From: Paraburkholderia sp. BL21I4N1
Lineage (GTDB): Bacteria; Pseudomonadota; Gammaproteobacteria; Burkholderiales; Burkholderiaceae
NCBI RefSeq assembly: GCF_002973525.1
Contig: NZ_PVEN01000032.1
Location: forward strand, 1-34,461
Direction of reading: 5' to 3'
Length of the DNA stretch: 34,461 bases
Shown: positions 26,701-34,461 of the stretch, piece after piece
Numbering within the stretch: position 1 is the first letter of the stretch
Layout of the letters: every line of letters starts with the position of its first letter
The notes under the pieces: generated by a model
The model's input: the letters and a program-made list of their open reading frames with translations, nothing else
Databases searched by the model: none
Told to the model about the DNA's origin: nothing
Position numbers and translations under genes: made by a program

Positions 26701-26743
26701 CGGGCCGATGACCGGAAACGCCTCCGTTCCGGATATCGGCCCG
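26701..26743. repeat. large imperfect inverted repeat upstream of lpxC
   Basis: The arms CGGGCCGATGACCGGAA (26701-26717) and TTCCGGATATCGGCCCG (26727-26743) match in 15 of 17 positions around a 9-base loop. It is one of the largest hairpin-forming sequences in the window and lies in the 277-base gap between the peroxiredoxin gene and lpxC, about 85 bases after the former. The following sequence (TCACGCTTTCCC) is only weakly T-rich, so it may be a poor terminator, a regulatory hairpin or a dispersed repeat. Confidence 0.6.
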
Positions 26744-26831
26744 TCACGCTTTCCCTGATTGGCGCACCTGGGGTAATGCAGCGAAACAGATTGATACGTT
26801 CCGCGCAAAGACGCTCCTTAGGGCATTGGAG

Positions 26832-26837
26832 TATAAT
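26832..26837 (+). promoter_or_regulatory. -10 box of the lpxC promoter
   Basis: TATAAT is a perfect sigma70 -10 hexamer, 57 bases before the lpxC ATG. No good -35 is seen at 16-18 bases spacing (AGACGC or nearby), so an activator or a weak -35 is implied. It would give lpxC a leader of about 50 bases, separate from the division cluster transcript. Confidence 0.55.
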
Positions 26838-26893
26838 TCGCGCTATGGAACAAAAAGTCCCGATTGGGATTTTCAATCGAATAGAAGATCACC

Positions 26894-27811
26894 ATGTTGA
26901 AGCAGCGCACTATTAAACAGATCGTTAAGACCGTCGGCATCGGCGTGCATTCCGGCCGTAAGGTCGAATTGACGCTTCGCCCGGCGGCGGCAGACACCGG
27001 CATTGTGTTTTCACGCGTGGATTTGCCCACGCCGGTGGACATTCCCGCGTCGGCTCTGTCGATCGGCGATACGCGTCTGGCTTCGGTGTTGCAGAAAGAC
27101 GGCGCGCGCGTATCGACCATCGAACATTTGATGTCCGCTTGCGCCGGTCTTGGCATCGACAATCTCTACGTCGACGTCACCGCTGAAGAAATCCCGATCA
27201 TGGACGGCAGCGCCGGTTCATTCGTGTTTCTGATTCAGTCGGCGGGAATTGAAGAGCAGAACGCGGCGAAGAAATTCATCAAGGTCACCAAGCCGGTCGA
27301 AATCCGCGACGGCGACAAATTCGCGCGTCTCGATCCGTATTTCGGTTTCAAGCTCAAATTCACGATCGATTTCCGTCACCCTGCCGTGGATAAAACCGGG
27401 CAGTCGCTGGAAGTGGATTTCGCCAATACGTCGTATGTGCGTGAAATCGCCCGTGCGCGTACGTTCGGCTTTGCGCATGAAGTGGAAATGATGCGCGAAC
27501 TCGGTTTGGCGCGCGGCGGCAGCATGGACAACGCGATCGTGCTCGATGAATACCGCATTCTGAATAACGACGGCCTGCGCTACGACGACGAGTTCGTGAA
27601 GCACAAGATGCTCGACGCGATTGGCGATCTGTATGTGGTCGGCCATCCGTTGCTGGCGTCGTACGACGCGTACAAGTCGGGCCACGGCCTGAACAACGCG
27701 CTGCTGCGCGAGTTGCTGGCGCATGAAGACGCGTACGAAATCGTCACGTTCGACGACACGCGGAAGGCGCCGCGCGGTTTCGCGTATGAGACGCAAACGG
27801 CGTTCGCATAA
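26894..27811 (+). CDS. lpxC: UDP-3-O-acyl-N-acetylglucosamine deacetylase LpxC
   Basis: This 305-aa zinc enzyme does the committed step of lipid A synthesis in the cytosol. The zinc ligands are His78 (TIEHLMSA), His237 and Asp241 (KHKMLDAIGD), and His264 (SGHGLNN) is the catalytic acid; all are one residue below the E. coli numbering. PIMDGSAGSFVFLI and FGFAHEVE are further family blocks. Length equals that of E. coli. A GAAGATCACC ribosome binding region precedes the ATG. It has its own upstream -10 box and a strong terminator behind it. Confidence 0.97.
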   Translation: MLKQRTIKQIVKTVGIGVHSGRKVELTLRPAAADTGIVFSRVDLPTPVDIPASALSIGDTRLASVLQKDGARVSTIEHLMSACAGLGIDNLYVDVTAEEIPIMDGSAGSFVFLIQSAGIEEQNAAKKFIKVTKPVEIRDGDKFARLDPYFGFKLKFTIDFRHPAVDKTGQSLEVDFANTSYVREIARARTFGFAHEVEMMRELGLARGGSMDNAIVLDEYRILNNDGLRYDDEFVKHKMLDAIGDLYVVGHPLLASYDAYKSGHGLNNALLRELLAHEDAYEIVTFDDTRKAPRGFAYETQTAFA

Positions 27812-27847
27812 CGCTTGACTTCGGGCCTTCGAGCCTGCGGCAGAAAC

Positions 27848-27877
27848 AAAAAGCGGCCCAGATGGGCCGCTTTTTTC
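27848..27877. terminator. bidirectional terminator between lpxC and the DUF721 gene
   Basis: AAGCGGCCCA and TGGGCCGCTT flank a two-base loop centre, with AAAAA on the left and TTTTTT on the right. The hairpin can stop transcription in both directions, serving lpxC (plus) and the DUF721 gene (minus, stop at 27881-27883), which face each other. Confidence 0.93.
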
Positions 27878-27880
27878 ATT

Positions 27881-28366
27881 TCAGCGATTTCGCCGATGCC
27901 GCGCCGCCATTTTCGCCAGCGCTTCCTGCAACGGTGACGGCGCCAGCGATTCGCTCAACGCATGCAGCGCATCAGCACCGACCGGCGTCATGCGTGCCTG
28001 CTTGACCGGCGGCGGCTCCTTGGCCGGCTGCGGCCGCACGCGAATCCTCAACGCATTGACGTGCCAGCCGCGCTGCTGCAAATCCGACAACAGCCGCGGT
28101 TCGAGATGCCGCAACCGCGCCGCGAGTGCGTTGTGCGCGGCGAACAGCGCCAGCACGCCGTCTTTGATAAAGCCCGGTTCCACGCTGGTGGCCAGATAGT
28201 CGGGCAGCAACGCGCGCAGATCCTTCTCCAGCGCCGCGATCTGCTCGACGCCCGCGCGCAGGGCCGCGAACGCATCGGTGCGATTCAGCACCTCGGCGAC
28301 GGGCTGCGGACGACGCGCCTTGAACTGCTGAGGCGGCGGCCTTGAAAAGGACGAAAAACGGCTCAT
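27881..28366 (-). CDS. DUF721 / DciA-like protein
   Basis: From the chosen start this is 161 aa. The core LRALLPDYLATSVEPGFIKD, LALFAAHNALAARLRHLEPRLLSDLQQRGW and LRIRVRP has the look of the DUF721 family, which includes DciA, the loader partner of the replicative helicase in bacteria that lack DnaC or DnaI. The C-terminal 45 residues are Pro/Ala-rich and basic (ends AARHRRNR). A start at 28375 (MSNMSRF) adds three residues; neither has a clear ribosome binding site. The gene lies opposite to lpxC and secA, in a place where pseudomonads also carry a DUF721 gene. The DciA role is inferred from family membership only. Confidence 0.75.
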   Translation of the reverse strand: MSRFSSFSRPPPQQFKARRPQPVAEVLNRTDAFAALRAGVEQIAALEKDLRALLPDYLATSVEPGFIKDGVLALFAAHNALAARLRHLEPRLLSDLQQRGWHVNALRIRVRPQPAKEPPPVKQARMTPVGADALHALSESLAPSPLQEALAKMAARHRRNR

Positions 28367-28535
28367 GTTCGACATTAACGGTGTGTTCGCGCCCCATGCG
28401 CGTTCACGCCGCGATTGTACCGTGCGGGATGCATGCGAGCCCGCCTCGATGCGTACGGTCGGAGGTCGGCGCGGCGGGCCTGGAATGCCATGCCGCCGTC
28501 TCACCGCTGACACAGGCGCGGCCGGGGGCGCGTGC

Positions 28536-28541
28536 TAAAAT
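28536..28541 (+). promoter_or_regulatory. candidate extended -10 for secA
   Basis: TGCTAAAAT contains a TAAAAT hexamer preceded by TG at the extended -10 position, 118 bases before the secA ATG, in the 292-base gap between the DUF721 gene and secA. No -35 of good quality is at the normal distance (CTGACA at 28507 is 23 bases away). No SecM-like leader peptide gene is visible in this gap. Confidence 0.4.
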
Positions 28542-28658
28542 GCCCGATTCGAATTCACTCTTGGACTAAGCCGCCGAGGCCCCTCCGACCCCGGAGCGCA
28601 TGTGCACGAATCACGCACGCTGCGACCCAGCCGAAGCCGCGACGCAGACACCGATCCG

Positions 28659-31466
<2,808 letters not shown>

Positions 31467-31474
31467 TGCCGAAA

Positions 31475-31506
31475 GCGGCGCGCTTCAGAGCGCGCCGCGT
31501 CGTTTT
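31475..31506 (+). terminator. terminator after secA
   Basis: GCGGCGCGCT (31475-31484) pairs perfectly with AGCGCGCCGC (31489-31498) around TCAG, followed by GTCGTTTT. The stem is very stable; the T tract is modest. It starts 9 bases after the secA stop codon. Confidence 0.8.
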
Positions 31507-31666
31507 ATGCGGGCGCTTTGTCGCTCCGTTTTGTTGTTGCGCTTCATTTAGCGCACGGTTGTAGCGAGCTTCAGGCGCGCTTATCAGCGGCGCGTTTCAG
31601 AAGCGTGTTTTAGTCGATTCCGCGGTGGTTCGGCCCTCTGCCCGAGCCATCAGTTTGCTATCCCCG

Positions 31667-31690
31667 ATGCCGGCGCCTGCCGGCATTTTC
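31667..31690 (+). terminator. terminator-like hairpin in the argJ leader
   Basis: TGCCGGC (31668-31674) and GCCGGCA (31679-31685) form a perfect 7-bp stem with loop GCCT, followed by TTTTC. It ends only about 18 bases before the argJ ATG, so it would lie in the argJ leader and could act as a terminator or attenuator, or it could end an upstream transcript. The 241-base gap between secA and argJ shows no other element. Confidence 0.5.
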
Positions 31691-31707
31691 TTCGACAGGT
31701 CGCGACC

Positions 31708-32949
31708 ATGGCTGTCAATTTCCCCTCGATCGATCCCGCTCAACTCCATCCCATCGCCGGCGTCACGCTGGGCTGGGCGGAGGCGAACATCCGCAAGCCG
31801 AACCGCAAGGACGTGCTCGTCATTTCCGTGGCCGAAGGCGCCACGGTCGGCGGCGTGTTCACGCAGAACCGCTTTTGCGCGGCCCCTGTCACGGTGTGCC
31901 GTGAGAATCTGGAGCGCGTGCGCGCTGGCGGCAAGCCGATCCGCGCGCTGGTGATCAACACCGGCAACGCGAACGCGGGCACTGGCGAGCCGGGCATGGT
32001 GGCGGCGCGCGAAACCTGCGCCGAACTCGCGCGTCTGGCGGACATCTCGCCGGAACAGGTGCTGCCGTTTTCGACGGGCGTGATTCTGGAACCGCTGCCG
32101 GTCGATCGTCTGAAGGCCGGCTTGCCGGCGGCGCTCGCGAACCGCCAGGAAGCGCACTGGTACGACGCCGCGCAGGCGATCATGACCACGGACACGCTGC
32201 CCAAGGCCACCTCGCGACAGGTCACGATCGACGGCCACACGGTCACGCTGACCGGCATCAGCAAGGGCGCGGGCATGATCAAGCCGAACATGGCGACCAT
32301 GCTCGGCTTCCTCGCGTTCGACGCCGCCGTCGCCCAGCCGGTGCTCGACGCGCTGGTCCGGCACGTGGCGGACCGCTCGTTCAACTGCATCACGATCGAC
32401 GGCGATACCTCGACCAACGATTCGTTCATCCTGATCGCGTCCGGCCAATCAAGCCTGCCGGCGATTACCTCCACCGATTCGCCCGCTTATGCAGCGTTGC
32501 GCGACGCGGTGACCGAGGTCGCCCAGACCCTCGCGCAGCTGATCGTGCGCGACGGCGAAGGCGCAACCAAATTCATGACCGTGCAGGTTGAAGGCGGTTC
32601 GAGTATCGGCGAATGCCGCCAGATCGCGTATGCGATCGGCCACTCGCCGCTCGTGAAAACGGCCTTCTATGCATCGGACCCGAACCTCGGCCGCATTCTG
32701 GCCGCCATCGGTTATGCCGGCGTGGACGATCTCGACGTCGGCAAGATCGATCTGTATCTGGACGACGTGCTGGTCGCGACTGCCGGCGGCCGCAATCCGG
32801 CCTACCGCGAAGAAGACGGCCAGCGCGTCATGAAGAAGAGCGAGATCGGCATTCGTGTCGTACTCGGCCGCGGCGATGCGCAAGCCACGATCTGGACTTG
32901 CGATCTGTCGCACGACTACGTGAGCATCAACGCCGACTATCGTTCGTAA
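31708..32949 (+). CDS. argJ: bifunctional ornithine acetyltransferase / N-acetylglutamate synthase ArgJ
   Basis: This 413-aa enzyme of the acetyl-recycling arginine pathway moves acetyl from N-acetylornithine to glutamate. It self-cleaves into two chains at the Ala196-Thr197 bond in KGAGMIKPNMATMLG, Thr197 becoming the catalytic N terminus of the beta chain. TGNANAGTG (85-93) and SFNCITIDGDTSTNDSF are further family blocks. Whether it also has the acetyl-CoA-dependent synthase activity cannot be seen from the sequence. The ATG is preceded by ACAGG about 9 bases upstream and by a terminator-like hairpin. It is 52 bases before the DUF815 gene. Confidence 0.96.
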   Translation: MAVNFPSIDPAQLHPIAGVTLGWAEANIRKPNRKDVLVISVAEGATVGGVFTQNRFCAAPVTVCRENLERVRAGGKPIRALVINTGNANAGTGEPGMVAARETCAELARLADISPEQVLPFSTGVILEPLPVDRLKAGLPAALANRQEAHWYDAAQAIMTTDTLPKATSRQVTIDGHTVTLTGISKGAGMIKPNMATMLGFLAFDAAVAQPVLDALVRHVADRSFNCITIDGDTSTNDSFILIASGQSSLPAITSTDSPAYAALRDAVTEVAQTLAQLIVRDGEGATKFMTVQVEGGSSIGECRQIAYAIGHSPLVKTAFYASDPNLGRILAAIGYAGVDDLDVGKIDLYLDDVLVATAGGRNPAYREEDGQRVMKKSEIGIRVVLGRGDAQATIWTCDLSHDYVSINADYRS

Positions 32950-33001
32950 CCAGGTTCAATCAAGTTAATGACGCGGCCTGCGGGCCGCTCAATTCACAGC
33001 C

Positions 33002-33871
33002 ATGGACAAACTCGAACAGTTTCTGACCCGCGCCGAAGCCGTACTCGGCCGCCTGGAAGCGATGCTTCCGCCCGCCGCTCCGGACATCGACTGGTCGGCC
33101 GCGGTGGCGTTCCGCTGGCGCAAGCGCCAGGGGCGCGGTTACCTGCAGCCGGTGCCGGCCATTTCGGCGATCACGCTCGACGACCTGCAAAATATCGAAC
33201 GCCAGAAAGGCTTGATCGAGCAGAACACGCGTCAATTCGTGCACAAGCAACCGGCCAACAACGTGCTGCTGACCGGCGCGCGCGGCACCGGTAAGTCGTC
33301 GCTGATCAAGGCCTGCCTGAACGCATATGCGAAAGACGGCCTGCGTCTGATCGAAGTGGACAAGGACGATCTGCACGATCTCGGCGATATCGTCGACCTG
33401 ATCGCGCAGCGGCCGGAGCGCTTCGTGGTGTTCTGCGACGACCTGTCGTTCGAAGACGGCGAGTCGGGCTACAAGGCGCTGAAGGTCGCGCTCGACGGCT
33501 CGATCGCCGCGCAGTCGGACAACGTGCTGATTTACGCGACGTCGAATCGTCGCCATCTGTTGCCCGAATACATGAGCGACAACGAGACGTACAAGCACAC
33601 GTCCGACGGCGAGATTCACCCTGGCGAACTGGTCGAAGAAAAGATCTCGCTGTCCGAGCGCTTCGGGCTGTGGGTCAGCTTCTACCCGTTCAAACAGGAC
33701 GACTACCTGTCGATCATCGGCCATTGGCTGCGGCACTTCGGCTGCGACGACGCCGAAGTCGACGCGGCGCGCGGCGATGCGCTGGTGTGGGCGCTTGAAC
33801 GCGGCTCGCGCTCGGGGCGCGTGGCGTGGCAATTCGCCCGCGACTGGTCCGGCCGGAAGAACCCGGCATGA
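33002..33871 (+). CDS. DUF815 family P-loop ATPase
   Basis: This 289-aa cytosolic AAA-type ATP-binding protein has Walker A GARGTGKSS at residues 92-100, and a Walker B-like FVVFCDDLSF at 141-150. IYATSNRRHLLPEYM looks like a sensor-1 region and EEKISLSERFGLWVSFYPF like an arginine-finger segment. Family DUF815 is conserved next to mutT in beta-proteobacteria; its cellular role is not established. A small inverted repeat (GCGGCC-TGCG-GGCCGC, 32973-32988) lies in the gap before it. The 3' end overlaps mutT by ATGA, suggesting a two-gene unit. Confidence 0.9.
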   Translation: MDKLEQFLTRAEAVLGRLEAMLPPAAPDIDWSAAVAFRWRKRQGRGYLQPVPAISAITLDDLQNIERQKGLIEQNTRQFVHKQPANNVLLTGARGTGKSSLIKACLNAYAKDGLRLIEVDKDDLHDLGDIVDLIAQRPERFVVFCDDLSFEDGESGYKALKVALDGSIAAQSDNVLIYATSNRRHLLPEYMSDNETYKHTSDGEIHPGELVEEKISLSERFGLWVSFYPFKQDDYLSIIGHWLRHFGCDDAEVDAARGDALVWALERGSRSGRVAWQFARDWSGRKNPA

Positions 33872-34290
33872 GCGACGCTGGCACGAACGCCGCCGGCCGC
33901 AAGGTGACGGAAGTCGCCGTCGGCGTGCTGGTTCAGCCGGACGGGCGCTATCTGCTGGCGCAGCGTCCGGCCGGCAAACCGTACGAAGGCTACTGGGAGT
34001 TTCCGGGCGGTAAGCTGGAAATAGGCGAGTCGGTGGAGGCCGCGCTCGCGCGCGAGTTGCATGAAGAGCTGGGGATCGACGTGAAGGCTTGCCACCTGTG
34101 GCACACGCTGGAACACGATTACCCGCATGCTTATGTACGGCTGTTCTTCTGCAAGGTGACGCAGTGGTCCGGCGAGCCGCACGGTCGCGAGGGTCAGGCT
34201 TTTGTCTGGCAAACGCTGCCGGCGGACGTTGCGCCGTTGTTGCCGGCGACTATTCCCGTGCTGGAATGGCTCGCGGCGGAGAAGAGCTAG
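33868..34290 (+). CDS. mutT: MutT-type Nudix hydrolase (8-oxo-dGTP diphosphatase-like)
   Basis: This 140-aa protein has a complete Nudix box, G48-x5-E54-x7-R62-E63-L-x-E66-E67-L-G-I70, in GGKLEIGESVEAALARELHEELGI. AQRPAGKPYEGYWEFPGGK before it matches MutT-type sanitising enzymes that hydrolyse 8-oxo-dGTP to prevent A:T to C:G transversions. The 14-codon upstream extension in frame is rejected because the ATG at 33868 overlaps the DUF815 stop (ATGA). In several proteobacteria mutT lies near secA, as here. Substrate is inferred from family. Confidence 0.88.
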   Translation: MSDAGTNAAGRKVTEVAVGVLVQPDGRYLLAQRPAGKPYEGYWEFPGGKLEIGESVEAALARELHEELGIDVKACHLWHTLEHDYPHAYVRLFFCKVTQWSGEPHGREGQAFVWQTLPADVAPLLPATIPVLEWLAAEKS

Positions 34291-34323
34291 TCAGTCGAAG
34301 GACGCGCTCGCGAGTCAGACGCT

Positions 34324-34361
34324 CGAAAAAAAGCCACGACCTCGGTCGTGGCTTTTTTTTG
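34324..34361 (+). terminator. terminator after mutT
   Basis: AAGCCACGACC-TC-GGTCGTGGCTT forms an 11-bp stem preceded by A residues and followed by eight Ts. It is one of the clearest rho-independent terminators in the window and probably works in both directions. The insertion sequence end starts about six bases after it. Confidence 0.93.
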
Positions 34362-34366
34362 CGCTC

Positions 34367-34461
34367 TGACCCGTCCTGAAATAAGTTGACACCTGATCCT
34401 GCGGGAAGAAGGAGAGTCAAATTGGAAACGGGTTCGAAGCGAACGCAGCGTGATTACACGC
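34367..34461 (+). mobile_element. left end of an IS3-like insertion sequence, truncated by the window
   Basis: The sequence from TGACCCGTCCTGAAATAAGT onward begins with TG, as IS3-family terminal inverted repeats do, and is followed after about 55 bases by a transposase start. Only the left end is in the window, so the right repeat and target duplication cannot be checked. The family is inferred from the encoded N terminus and the TG end. Confidence 0.6.
34422..34461 (+). CDS. IS3-family transposase OrfA, N-terminal fragment
   Basis: A TTG start at 34422 has AAGGAGAG five bases before it and opens a frame that continues past the window edge. The 13 visible residues (METGSKRTQRDYT) include KRTQRDYT, which I recognise from the N terminus of IS3-type OrfA proteins, usually followed by a helix-turn-helix. 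It is too short for a firm family call. Confidence 0.55.
   Translation, partial: METGSKRTQRDYT

Overview
The window is a chromosomal housekeeping segment from a Burkholderia-type beta-proteobacterium, most likely Paraburkholderia or a close relative. This rests on the high-GC codon use, the 393-aa Gram-negative porin with a C-terminal Phe, Coq7 as the ubiquinone hydroxylase, and the gene order mraZ-to-ftsZ, peroxiredoxin, lpxC, DUF721, secA, argJ, DUF815 ATPase, mutT. The genus is inferred from recalled family patterns, not from a search.

Left part (1-7960): the 3' end of a 5S rRNA gene with its operon terminator; an M20 amidohydrolase on the minus strand; a divergent stand-alone molybdopterin oxidoreductase; a FadD-type acyl-CoA ligase; a major porin on the minus strand; and coq7. 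The facing fadD and porin genes are separated by two strong hairpin terminators.

Centre (about 8278-25892): a complete division and cell-wall (dcw) cluster, all on the plus strand, in the order mraZ-rsmH-ftsL-ftsI-murE-murF-mraY-murD-ftsW-murG-murC-ddl-ftsQ-ftsA-ftsZ. It makes the lipid II precursor (MurC, MurD, MurE, MurF, Ddl, MraY, MurG) and the divisome that uses it (FtsL, FtsI, FtsW, FtsQ, FtsA, FtsZ). Most junctions are ATGA overlaps, so translation is probably coupled. A sigma70-like promoter (TTGACC-17-TAAAGT) lies upstream of mraZ. Four repeats at an exact 10-bp period cover its -10 and initial transcribed region and fit the known MraZ operator. A hairpin terminator follows ftsZ.

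Right part (26113-34461): a Prx5-type peroxiredoxin, lpxC with its own TATAAT box, a minus-strand DUF721/DciA-like gene, secA, argJ, a DUF815 ATPase coupled to a MutT-type Nudix hydrolase, and a terminator. Right after that terminator the left end of an IS3-like insertion sequence begins and runs off the window.

I found no previously undescribed multi-gene system. The points most worth a second look are the MraZ operator array, a large imperfect inverted repeat between the peroxiredoxin gene and lpxC, a terminator-like hairpin directly in front of argJ, the orphan molybdoenzyme, and the IS boundary.
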